From an uncultured Eubacterium sp. (GTDB lineage: Bacteria; Bacillota; Clostridia; Peptostreptococcales; Anaerovoracaceae): 27,362 nt of DNA. The translations under genes and the position numbers were made by a program. The DNA is taken from assembly GCA_900542385.1 (NCBI GenBank), contig UQNP01000008.1:1-27362 (forward strand), read 5' to 3'. Positions 6,454-14,953 of this stretch are shown in pieces (within the stretch, counting starts at the first letter, position 1; every line of letters begins with the position of its first letter). Below the pieces are notes generated by a model, which did no database searches, was not told the origin of the DNA, and was given only the letters and a program-made list of their open reading frames with translations.

Positions 6454-7947
6454 ATGCGCAGAAAATTTATAGCGTGTCTGGCGGTCGGGGCTATGCTGGC
6501 GACTATGGTGCCTGGTGCAGTTTCGGCAGCTGATACGGAAAACGCGGCTAACGATAACAGCGGCAAGGTGCTCAAGGAAGAAATTACGACGCCACAGACA
6601 TATAATATCAATGGTGAAGTCGTGAAAACTGTTTATGTTGGAGCACTGAACGGAGGTAAGGTAAATGTAATAGTTACCAGTGCATCGGGTTATATTGAGC
6701 CATCAGAAAGTGGCTGGAGTTATTATAACGAAGGGCTTTATGGAAAGCAGTGGCATAAAGTATATGATGTGAATGCAGATAATGAAAAAGTAACTTTCAA
6801 CGCAAATTACAATTCTAATACGAATTCATGGGATGACAGTCAAACTATAACTATAGATTTCCACAAATTTGATACTGAAGCTCCGGTGATAAATACAGAC
6901 GCTGTTCCTACAGTTTTACCTGATGCGGAGCTTGGTGAAGACTATGAACTCCCGTCTCTTCCTGTAACTGATGATATTACGGCGGATTTCACGACAAATG
7001 AAATAGGCTCGGTGTATTATTCAAAGACCGGTGAAGACGGAACCTGGGAAACGGCAGATTCCTTCAGTACCGATAAAGAAGGATATTACAATATAAGATA
7101 TAAAGCTACCGATCTTTCAGGAAAAACTTCCACAGCCTCCGCGTACAAGCAGGTGCATGTGGTAGATACGACGGCGCCGACTGTTACGATTGAAAAGATC
7201 GCCGATATGGAAAAGGGAGACAAGCTCAATATATCAGATGTTAAAGTTAACGCTGAAGACAAGAGCGGTATAGACAAAGTATGGCTCAATGAGATTCTTT
7301 ATTCCGAGACAAATGAATCATGGGAAGATTATGAAAGCGTATGGAAGCTGGGATATGGAACAGATCCTATCACTGAATACGAAATGGATAAAGCAGGATA
7401 CTATAAGCTGAAATACAGAGTTACAGATAAGGCTGAAAATCAGAATACTGCTTATCCGTCCGTCATCGTAAAAGTCGATGAGATATACGGTACCGGCGGA
7501 TTTACGCTCAACTATGTCGATAAAGACGGAAATAAAGTCGGAGATTCCACATATGTAGGAAAAGAAGCTGCTGTTTTAGATTACGAGTATGATGAAAACG
7601 GCGATAAAGAAACTTTTATGGAGTTCAAATACAAAGAAGACGGATTTGAAGCACAGCCGCCTGCAGGATATTACATTGCAAGCCAGGATGACTTCAACGA
7701 TGTAACTGATCCGATGAGAGTATATGTTGAAAACGGCGGTGAGAACACCGATGCACAATACGATATAACAGTTACTAAAGAAAAGGCAGAAGCCGCTTCG
7801 GATAAAGAAGATAAAGGTGAAGTGACACCTCCTAAAACTCCAAAGACCGGAGACGATATGAATGTCGCACTGCTTGCCGGACTCATGGCATTAACAGCAG
7901 CAGCCGGAGCAGGAACAGTCTTTGCAAGAAAGAAAGTTATGAAATAA
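6454..7947 (+). CDS. Sortase-anchored surface protein with Ig-like repeats
   Basis: A 497-residue exported protein. Residues 1-26 are a signal peptide (MRRKFIACLAVGAMLATMVPGAVSAA). Two repeats open with D-T-x-A-P (DTEAPVI near residue 146, DTTAPTVTI near 239), the start signature of bacterial Ig-like/HYR domains, each with a GYYNIRYKATD or GYYKLKYRVTD strand. A segment near residue 350 (FTLNYVDKDGNKVGDS) resembles mucin-binding MucBP-type modules. The C-terminus is a cell wall sorting signal: TPKTGDD, a hydrophobic stretch, then ARKKVMK. It is likely coupled to the cell wall by a sortase encoded elsewhere. The acidic, Asn/Asp-rich composition suits a surface protein. Its ligand is unknown; adhesion is a guess. 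GAGGAGG fixes the start. Confidence 0.85.
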   Translation: MRRKFIACLAVGAMLATMVPGAVSAADTENAANDNSGKVLKEEITTPQTYNINGEVVKTVYVGALNGGKVNVIVTSASGYIEPSESGWSYYNEGLYGKQWHKVYDVNADNEKVTFNANYNSNTNSWDDSQTITIDFHKFDTEAPVINTDAVPTVLPDAELGEDYELPSLPVTDDITADFTTNEIGSVYYSKTGEDGTWETADSFSTDKEGYYNIRYKATDLSGKTSTASAYKQVHVVDTTAPTVTIEKIADMEKGDKLNISDVKVNAEDKSGIDKVWLNEILYSETNESWEDYESVWKLGYGTDPITEYEMDKAGYYKLKYRVTDKAENQNTAYPSVIVKVDEIYGTGGFTLNYVDKDGNKVGDSTYVGKEAAVLDYEYDENGDKETFMEFKYKEDGFEAQPPAGYYIASQDDFNDVTDPMRVYVENGGENTDAQYDITVTKEKAEAASDKEDKGEVTPPKTPKTGDDMNVALLAGLMALTAAAGAGTVFARKKVMK

Positions 7948-7986
7948 GAAACGATATGATATCAAATAAATATATATGATAACATT

Positions 7987-8036
7987 AAAGGGGCTGAGCG
8001 TTAACAGAAAATGATAGTTAGTGTCCGGCCCTTTTT
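7987..8036 (+). terminator. Terminator after the surface protein gene
   Basis: AAAGGG(G)CTGAGCGTTAAC pairs with GTTAGTGTCCGGCCCTTT with one bulge and one mismatch, followed by a TTTTT run at 8032-8036. Confidence 0.65.
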
Positions 8037-8179
8037 CACTTTAAGTGAAATCCGGTGTGAATGGGGATTCCTTTGGCAAACGCCTGACGGCAAGCTGTTT
8101 TATCGTGAAAGGCTATTTGATAGCGCTTGTGATATCATAAATATTGACACTGATAATCGTGCATGATTTTAGCCTGCAT

Positions 8180-8229
8180 AAAAAACAGGACTGAACGTCA
8201 ACGGCCATTTTCCACTAACGTGACAGTCC
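8180..8229 (-). terminator. Terminator of the AraC-type gene (minus strand)
   Basis: On the minus strand GGACTGTCACGT pairs with ACGTTCAGTCC, followed by TGTTTTTT. It ends eight bases past the AraC-type gene. Confidence 0.7.
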
Positions 8230-8236
8230 CATTTTA

Positions 8237-10075
8237 CTAACCTATATCCACAGGCTCTATGACAGCTATCTGAAGACCTGTGCCCTTCAGCGTGAAATTA
8301 AGATGAAGGGAGTTTTCTATATGATCTGTAAACGTATCGGTTTTCGGTACGGTGTAGTAATTAAGGTCAAGATCCATATCTGAGCTGTAGTTCTGCGGAA
8401 AATCCATCTTAGACATAAAGTCAAAAAGGGTGTCTGTATTGTCAAAAGCATATTTTTTGATCGTGTATTTTCCGGATATGTTGTATAGAGTCGCGTTGAT
8501 ATCCAGCTCGTCCTTATGATTTTCCACGGCCTGCTGAGCGTCGCGCAGAGTCGTTGCCCCCGAACATATGCGGCTCGTATTGTCGTCAAAATTCATTACG
8601 GCTATTATAAAAGAAGGATTATCTTCTCTGGTTCTTACGGCAGCATAGTACTTGTCGCTGGAAATAATATCTCCTTTGAACCTCGACAGCATCAGGTGGG
8701 CGTAATAAGCAGGTTTAAAAAGTCCGGAGGAAGTCAGCAGTCCGTTGTCTCCCTTTAATATGACCGTTTCGTCTCCGTCATCCATGAGCTTTGTTTCGAC
8801 AGTATCTGAGGTCATTAAATATTTCTGAAAAGTATATACGAGACCTGCTATGGAATCCATGCCGAATACGCGTGATGTATTCATCAGAGTCGGTTTTTCT
8901 TTTGATGAAATGCTTATTCCTTCTTTTTCAAATTTTTCCTTCAGCTTTACAGGGACCTCATTGTACATGAAGACCTTGGCGCAGCGAAGTTTTTTCAGCA
9001 CGGAAAACATGCTTATGCCGAGCTTTTCATAATCCTGAGGGTAGATATCTATTTCCAGATTGCGCTCAAGAACGGTGAGGGGACGCTCCTGTGCATTTAT
9101 CCTCACATACAGATTGAAATGCCTTACCGAAGCATTGTAGGATTTATCCAGCAGCTCGGAAAGCTTCTGCTGCACCATTGAAAGAACGGCGCTGGTTCTG
9201 ACTGAAACGACTTTTTCCGGCCGCAGAGGTCCTTTTACCATTTTGGTGTATTCGGATCTGTGCTCTTCTGGGGACATGCCAAACCATCTTCTGAAGAATT
9301 TTTCGTAGTAGGAAGTAGTGGAAAATCCGACGATCTTCGCTATCGTGTTTACCTTCTTATCGGTCTGCAAAAGATACATCTCTGAAAATTCAACTCGGGC
9401 AAAGGCAAGAAACTCCCGGAAGCTCAGACCGGTGCAGGTCTTTATCATGTGGGAGATGTAGTAAGTGCTGAGGTGCTCTATTCCAGCGAGATCATCCAGG
9501 GTTATTTTCTCTGCGTGGTGCTCGTATATATACGGAATTATGCGGCTCATGCGCTCTATCAGAAGCAGATTGCCGTAGGTAGGGCTGACCACAAGATCCC
9601 CGTCAAAGGAGAACAGATTGAAATTTTTGTTCAGGAAATCTATCAAAGATATGCACTCATCTATGCACTGCTGTTTATAGTCTATCCCCTTTTTGAGATA
9701 CAGGGAAAGTATGCCGAGTACCGTTTCACGCAGCTTATCAAATCGATCATCGTTTTCTTTTTTTGCAAAGGTCCTGTAGGAACTTTTTGAAAGATAAGGA
9801 AAATGCTGTGAAAAATAAGCGTTGTCTATATGAAGAACTGCTATTGTGTTTTCTTTTCCTGTGCTGTAGAGTCCGTGAACCTCACGTCCGTTGTTTGCGA
9901 ATATGCTTCCCTCCGGCAGGATGTAGCGGCATGAGCCGTTTTTTAATTCTATTTCTCCCTGCAGTACGACCAGGATCTCGATGTCGTGATGGTAGTGGAG
10001 AGGGTATTCCGTGATTTCACAGAAGGATATATCGAGGGGAAAATCCCGCTCATATGAGATTTTTTCAGGCAGCAT
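8237..10075 (-). CDS. AraC-family regulator with a C-terminal GH39-like domain
   Basis: A 612-residue regulator, about twice the usual AraC length. Residues 1-110 are a cupin sensor domain (PLHYHHDIEILVVLQGEIEL, LPEGSIFANNGREVH). Residues about 175-280 hold the two helix-turn-helix motifs (ITLDDLAGIEHLSTYYISHMIK and NTIAKIVGFSTTSYYEKFFRRWFGMSPEEHR). The remaining ~330 residues resemble the end of GH39 beta-xylosidase-type proteins, with GLLTSSGLFKPAYYAHLMLSRF matching their 'GxxKPxYxA' segment; I see no clear catalytic acid pair, so the domain more likely senses a sugar or polysaccharide fragment than cleaves it. AAGGAG precedes the ATG. It is divergent from the aldo/keto reductase, its most likely target along with itself. 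Confidence 0.85.
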   Translation of the reverse strand: MLPEKISYERDFPLDISFCEITEYPLHYHHDIEILVVLQGEIELKNGSCRYILPEGSIFANNGREVHGLYSTGKENTIAVLHIDNAYFSQHFPYLSKSSYRTFAKKENDDRFDKLRETVLGILSLYLKKGIDYKQQCIDECISLIDFLNKNFNLFSFDGDLVVSPTYGNLLLIERMSRIIPYIYEHHAEKITLDDLAGIEHLSTYYISHMIKTCTGLSFREFLAFARVEFSEMYLLQTDKKVNTIAKIVGFSTTSYYEKFFRRWFGMSPEEHRSEYTKMVKGPLRPEKVVSVRTSAVLSMVQQKLSELLDKSYNASVRHFNLYVRINAQERPLTVLERNLEIDIYPQDYEKLGISMFSVLKKLRCAKVFMYNEVPVKLKEKFEKEGISISSKEKPTLMNTSRVFGMDSIAGLVYTFQKYLMTSDTVETKLMDDGDETVILKGDNGLLTSSGLFKPAYYAHLMLSRFKGDIISSDKYYAAVRTREDNPSFIIAVMNFDDNTSRICSGATTLRDAQQAVENHKDELDINATLYNISGKYTIKKYAFDNTDTLFDFMSKMDFPQNYSSDMDLDLNYYTVPKTDTFTDHIENSLHLNFTLKGTGLQIAVIEPVDIG

Positions 10076-10119
10076 TCTCTACTCCTTAACAATAATCACA
10101 CTCAATCTGATATAATTAT

Positions 10120-10147
10120 ATTATACTTAACTGTGTTCTAAAATCAA
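10120..10147 (-). promoter_or_regulatory. Promoter of the AraC-type gene
   Basis: On the minus strand TTGATT (10147-10142), 16-bp spacer, TATAAT (10125-10120). It overlaps the leader of the divergent aldo/keto reductase gene. Confidence 0.5.
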
Positions 10148-10170
10148 ACTTGAAATAAATGGAGGACATC

Positions 10171-11073
10171 ATGGACGTTTTATCGAAAAAAACAGGTTTA
10201 ATGAAAAAAATACTTCTGCCTGACGGGACTTACATGCCTAAGCTGGGGCAGGGCACCTGGCAGATGGGAGAAGATGATTCAAAATATGAAAGAGAAATAA
10301 AGGGACTGGAGTACGGGATACGCGCAGGCATAAATCTCATAGATACTGCTGAGATGTATGCCGACGGGAAAGCGGAAATGATCGCAGGCAATGCTGTCAA
10401 GTCCTTTGACAGGAGCGATGTTTACATAGTGGACAAAGTTTATCCGCAGAATGCCGGCAGAAACCATATATACAGCAGCGTTGAAAGATCGCTCAAACTG
10501 CTCTGCACGGATTATATAGACATGTATCTGCTGCACTGGAGAGAAGATGCGGATCTGTCGGAAGTCGTCTACTGCATGGAGGATCTGAAGGAGAGGAAGC
10601 TCATAAGAAGATGGGGCGTTTCTAATTTCGATGTGGAGGATATGGAAGATCTGTGGAAAGTTCCCGACGGCAGCAAGTGCTGTATCAACCAGGTGCTGTA
10701 TAATCTGGGGACGAGAGGAATAGAATATGATCTCCTCGACTGGCAGAGAGAAAAGGGGATACCATTCATGGCGTATGGTCCTGTGGGACAGGCCGGAGCA
10801 ATGGTGACGCAGGACGGCGTATCAAAAGCAATGCTTATGGGAGATAATAATGTAAAAGAGGTCGCGCAGCATCACGGTATATCGGTGGTGCAGCTTCTTC
10901 TCGCATTTGTGCTCAGGTATGATGATATGGCGGCGATACCGAAAGCTGTGAGCTATGATCACATAGATGAGAATGCAGCTGCTGCGGAGATAACACTTGA
11001 TGAAGAAGATCTGGAAAAGCTGTCGCTGTCGTTCCCGGCTCCGACCGAGAAGGTGATGATGGAAAAGTATTAA
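10171..11073 (+). CDS. Aldo/keto reductase
   Basis: A 300-residue cytosolic NAD(P)H-dependent oxidoreductase of the aldo/keto reductase superfamily. The catalytic tetrad is complete: Asp58 and Tyr63 in NLIDTAEMYADG, Lys89 in IVDKVYP, His122 in YLLHWRE. The ending IPKAVSYDHIDENAAAAEITLDEEDLEKL is the usual coenzyme-binding C-terminus. It should reduce a small aldehyde or ketone, or oxidise the alcohol; the substrate is open. ATG 10171 follows GGAGG (10161-10165) by five bases; the in-frame ATG at 10159 overlaps the ribosome binding site and is rejected. It is divergent from the AraC-type sensor, so sugar-related induction is plausible. No clear terminator separates it from murE. Confidence 0.88.
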   Translation: MDVLSKKTGLMKKILLPDGTYMPKLGQGTWQMGEDDSKYEREIKGLEYGIRAGINLIDTAEMYADGKAEMIAGNAVKSFDRSDVYIVDKVYPQNAGRNHIYSSVERSLKLLCTDYIDMYLLHWREDADLSEVVYCMEDLKERKLIRRWGVSNFDVEDMEDLWKVPDGSKCCINQVLYNLGTRGIEYDLLDWQREKGIPFMAYGPVGQAGAMVTQDGVSKAMLMGDNNVKEVAQHHGISVVQLLLAFVLRYDDMAAIPKAVSYDHIDENAAAAEITLDEEDLEKLSLSFPAPTEKVMMEKY

Positions 11074-11160
11074 GATTGTTTTAAGAACGTGGATTTTTCA
11101 ATATCTATATGTTATTATTAAGGAGATTTTCAGGAAAAATCAGGAAGAAGAGGGATCGAA

Positions 11161-12663
11161 ATGCGTTTGGCGGATTTATGTGAAAAAATAGACTGCGAGA
11201 TCATTCAGGGCAGTATGGAAATCGATATAAAGGATATAGTATATGATTCGCGAAAAGCGGAGAAGGGATGTCTGTTTGTCTGCATGGTGGGAGCCGAGAC
11301 TGACGGACATAAGTATATACCGGATGCTCTTGAAAAAGGAGCTTCTGCCCTTGTAGTGGAGAGAAGTGAAGAATGCCGTGAAGTTCCAAAAGAGGTTGCG
11401 GTGATAAAAGTGGATTCGGCGAGATACGCTCTTGCTCTCATGTCCGCCGCATACTTCGGATATCCGGCGGAAAAACTTACGACTATAGGAGTTACCGGGA
11501 CAAAGGGAAAGACGACGACGACCTACATCATAAAAGATGTGCTTCAGCAGGCAGGAAAGAGATCCGGTCTCATAGGAACGATAGCGACGGTGATAGGAGA
11601 AAAATCTACGCCGGCAAAGAATACCACTCCGGAATCCTACGAGATCCACAAGGCCATGGCGCAGATGGTGGATGCAGGCTGTGAATATATGGTCATGGAA
11701 GTTTCCTCCCAGGGGATAAAATTCGACAGGACTGCCGGGATAATATTTGATTACGGCGTGTTCACCAACCTTTCTCCTGATCATATAGGCCCTGCGGAAC
11801 ATCCTGATTTTGAGGATTATCTCGAGTGTAAGAGCAGACTGTTTAGACAGTGCAAAACAGGCATAGTAAATGCGGACGATGAACACACAGAAGAAATTTT
11901 AAAAGGTCATACCTGCAGAGTAGTTACTTTTTCCACTGAAAAAGACGCGGATATAACGGCGGAAAACATAAGATTTTTGAATGAAAGCGGAAAGCTTGGG
12001 ATGAGCTTTGATGTGAAAGGACTTGTGAACTGCAGCGCGAAGATCCACATTCCGGGGAAGTTCTCTGTTTACAACGCACTTACCACCATAGCCGTATGTC
12101 ATGAGCTGGGTATATCTGAGGAAGCAATATTAAAAGGACTGGAAGACGTGCAGGTCAAAGGACGAGTGGAGATGATACCTGTGTCCGAAAAGTTCAGCGT
12201 GATAATAGATTACGCCCATAATGACGTAAGCACGAGGAGTGTGCTCTCGACCCTTAAAGAGTACGATCCAGGAAGACTCATAGCTGTGTTTGGATGCGGC
12301 GGCAACAGGAGCAGAGTCAGGAGACATGATATAGGAGAAGCCGCAGGAGAACTGGCTGACCTGTGCATACTGACCAGCGATAATCCGAGATTTGAAAAGG
12401 TGGAGGACATAAACCGCGACATAAAAGTAGGCCTCGACAGGCATCATGCGAAGTACGAAGAGATCAACGACAGGAAAGAAGCCATAGCCTACGCGATAAC
12501 CAATGCCCGTGAAGGCGATATGATAATAATGCTCGGCAAAGGTCATGAGGATTATGTGGAAATAGAAGGTGTGAAATATCATTTTTCGGAGCATGAAGCT
12601 ATAGAGGATATAGTTGAGGATATAAAAAGCGGAAGAAGAAGTATGAAGAATATAGAGCTGTAA
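11161..12663 (+). CDS. murE: UDP-N-acetylmuramoyl-tripeptide synthetase MurE
   Basis: A 500-residue Mur ligase that adds the third amino acid to UDP-MurNAc-L-Ala-D-Glu in cytosolic peptidoglycan synthesis. It has the N-terminal MurE domain (DSRKAEKGCLFVCMVG), the ATP loop TGTKGKTTTT (residues 112-121), the NTTPE substrate loop, the central LECKSRLF segment with the lysine that becomes carbamylated, and GKGHEDYVEIEGVKYHF near the end. DNPRFE at residues 407-412 matches the DNPRxE signature of meso-diaminopimelate-adding enzymes rather than the lysine-adding DNPA type, so the wall should be DAP-type. It stands apart from a dcw cluster and is followed after 26 bases by ABC exporter genes, an unusual setting. 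It could be the only MurE or a second copy. Confidence 0.92.
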   Translation: MRLADLCEKIDCEIIQGSMEIDIKDIVYDSRKAEKGCLFVCMVGAETDGHKYIPDALEKGASALVVERSEECREVPKEVAVIKVDSARYALALMSAAYFGYPAEKLTTIGVTGTKGKTTTTYIIKDVLQQAGKRSGLIGTIATVIGEKSTPAKNTTPESYEIHKAMAQMVDAGCEYMVMEVSSQGIKFDRTAGIIFDYGVFTNLSPDHIGPAEHPDFEDYLECKSRLFRQCKTGIVNADDEHTEEILKGHTCRVVTFSTEKDADITAENIRFLNESGKLGMSFDVKGLVNCSAKIHIPGKFSVYNALTTIAVCHELGISEEAILKGLEDVQVKGRVEMIPVSEKFSVIIDYAHNDVSTRSVLSTLKEYDPGRLIAVFGCGGNRSRVRRHDIGEAAGELADLCILTSDNPRFEKVEDINRDIKVGLDRHHAKYEEINDRKEAIAYAITNAREGDMIIMLGKGHEDYVEIEGVKYHFSEHEAIEDIVEDIKSGRRSMKNIEL

Positions 12664-12689
12664 ATATGTATTCGGGAGGTATTGGTGCA

Positions 12690-14951
12690 GTGATACAGTT
12701 GAAAAACGTTTCAAAATTCTATTACAGCAAGGGGATGATATCCAGCGGAATATCCAAGATAGATCTGGAATTTGACAAAGGAGAGTTTGTTGTAATAACC
12801 GGGGAGTCGGGAAGCGGTAAAACCACCCTTCTCAACGTCATATCCGGACTGGATTCCTATGAAGAAGGGGAAATGTATATAGACGGCAAAGAGACAAGCC
12901 ATTTTCTTGCTTCTGATTTTGAAAATTACAGAAAAAAATACATAGGCAATATTTTTCAGAGTTTTAATCTCGTAAACAGCTATACGGTATATCAGAATAT
13001 AGAGCTGATCCTCAGGATAAACGGATACAGCAGATCGGAAATGGCTGACCGTATACCGAAAATAATAGAAAAAGTAGGATTGACGCCTTACACCAGGACA
13101 AAGGTTTCGAAGCTTTCGGGCGGACAGAAGCAGAGAGTATCCATAGCGAGAGCTCTGGCAAAGGATACGGATATAATAGTAGCCGATGAGCCTACAGGCA
13201 ATCTGGACAGCGTTTCCGCCGAGGGAATAGTAAAACTTCTGAGCGAAATTTCAAAGAATAAGCTCGTAATAGTAGTCACACACAATTACGAGCAGTTTGC
13301 GTCTTATGCAACGAGAAAGATAAAGATGCACGACGGAAAGGTCGTGGAGGATGAAAAGCTCACAAAGCCGATAAACGTAGCGGATACGATAAAATACGGA
13401 TTCACCGCAGGTGATGATATAGGAGCAGACAGAGCCAAAAGAGCGTACACAGGAGATATCAGCATGGGGAGCAAGGTCAGACTGGGAGTGAGGAACACTT
13501 TCAATATACTGCCGAAGTTTTTCCTGCTGCTCCTGGTATTTTTGTTTGTCGTATTTGCGGTGATATCTGAATACACTTCACTCCAGCACAGCGAAGAGGA
13601 AGCTTCCAATCTCGGATACAACGATTTCTTTTATAATTACAGTCAGGACAGGATAGTGGTCAAAAAGGGTGACGGATCTCAATTTACCGATGCCGATCTG
13701 AAAGCAATGAAATCGATATCAAATGTCAGGGAAACTGCGTCCAACGATATATTGCTTGACAATACCCTCTATGTGGAGGAAGGGGACTTTTCATATGAAG
13801 CGGTCCCAAAACCTGTAAGCGAGTTCGAAGGTAAGCTGGTGGACGGACGAATGCCTGAAAACGCCAATGAAGCAATCATTACAGGAAACAAGGATGATTA
13901 TTATTTTTCCGATGAAATGATAAATGATATATGCGGCAAGGATTATACAGTTTATATAGGAGACAGCAAACAGATAACCGTAAGTGTTGTCGGGGTTGCA
14001 TACAAGGACGATTCCCAAGGAAGCTATGTTTACGGAGGAGAGCTTTATATGAGCGATGCGATGATAGGCGAGCTCCTCAAGGAAACATATAACTATAACA
14101 GCAAAATAACCACTACGATAAACGGCAGCGAGCAGGAGTATGTGGAGGGCAGCTCGCTTTACAGGATAGTTCCCCTGGACAGCGTAGCGCAGGGAGATGC
14201 TGTCGTATCCGAAGAGGTAAACAATTTTTACGATGACGGCAAAGCGGAAGGCAAACAGATAACCGTCAAGTCGGAGAACATATACTACAGCGAATCTGTG
14301 AGCCTGGAGATCTCAGATGTATACAACAAGCGGAATTTTGAAAATATCACTGGTATAAATGATTTTGAAAGCAACAACGGCACGATCTATGTGAACAGCG
14401 CCGACTACAATACGCTCTTTGGAAAGGGCAATTACCAGGCCACTGTATACGTAGACGATACGAGGCAGATAGACACCGTAAAGAGTGCGCTGGAAAATAT
14501 GGGGTATGAGCCTCTGGCGCTCAGGGAAGCTATAGTGACATACGGTAATGATATTGTGTCCATGATACAGGTGCCTATAGCCGTTGTGATAGTGGTAGCG
14601 CTTTTCTTCATAGCGTATTTCGTAATAAGGCTGATACTGCGTTCAAGAATAAGCTATTTCAGCATACTCAGGATGCTGGGTATGACTAAGAGAAATATAC
14701 GCAGGATACTCGATGTCGAGCTGTTTGTGGTGATAAACATAGCTTACGCCATATTCATAGCAGTGGTGGCTCTTGTAAATCTCGATGTGATAAATGTCGA
14801 ATACATAAGGACTCTTGTGGAATACATGAGGCTTTCTGATTACGTGATACTTTACGCAGTGCTTATAATTATGGGGTATTTGATTTCCGGTAAATTTTCA
14901 AGAAATCTGTTCAAAAAAACGGCTATGGGATCGTACAGGGAGGAGGATTAG
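12690..14951 (+). CDS. ABC transporter, fused ATPase and FtsX-type permease (first of pair)
   Basis: A 753-residue MacB-like (type VII) ABC protein. Residues 1-225 are the ATPase: Walker A GESGSGKT (38-45), IFQSFNLV Q-loop, signature LSGGQKQR, Walker B IIVADEPTGNLDS, His switch VVTHN. A first membrane segment near residues 270-290 (FFLLLLVFLFVVFAV) is followed by a large extracytoplasmic domain, then three C-terminal helices with the FtsX-like RMLGMTKRNIRRIL segment. Such proteins move lipids, peptides or signals across the envelope by mechanotransmission rather than simple transport. GTG 12690 is chosen because the protein then opens MIQLKNVSKFYY, normal for these ATPases, with GGGAGG nine bases ahead; the ATG at 12666 would precede that site. 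It should pair with the next gene product. Confidence 0.88.
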   Translation: MIQLKNVSKFYYSKGMISSGISKIDLEFDKGEFVVITGESGSGKTTLLNVISGLDSYEEGEMYIDGKETSHFLASDFENYRKKYIGNIFQSFNLVNSYTVYQNIELILRINGYSRSEMADRIPKIIEKVGLTPYTRTKVSKLSGGQKQRVSIARALAKDTDIIVADEPTGNLDSVSAEGIVKLLSEISKNKLVIVVTHNYEQFASYATRKIKMHDGKVVEDEKLTKPINVADTIKYGFTAGDDIGADRAKRAYTGDISMGSKVRLGVRNTFNILPKFFLLLLVFLFVVFAVISEYTSLQHSEEEASNLGYNDFFYNYSQDRIVVKKGDGSQFTDADLKAMKSISNVRETASNDILLDNTLYVEEGDFSYEAVPKPVSEFEGKLVDGRMPENANEAIITGNKDDYYFSDEMINDICGKDYTVYIGDSKQITVSVVGVAYKDDSQGSYVYGGELYMSDAMIGELLKETYNYNSKITTTINGSEQEYVEGSSLYRIVPLDSVAQGDAVVSEEVNNFYDDGKAEGKQITVKSENIYYSESVSLEISDVYNKRNFENITGINDFESNNGTIYVNSADYNTLFGKGNYQATVYVDDTRQIDTVKSALENMGYEPLALREAIVTYGNDIVSMIQVPIAVVIVVALFFIAYFVIRLILRSRISYFSILRMLGMTKRNIRRILDVELFVVINIAYAIFIAVVALVNLDVINVEYIRTLVEYMRLSDYVILYAVLIIMGYLISGKFSRNLFKKTAMGSYREED

Positions 14952-14953
14952 TC

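Noticed and set aside
11176..11886. A 236-codon minus-strand frame opposite murE
   Set aside because: It has no recognisable domain and lies wholly within a well-supported gene.
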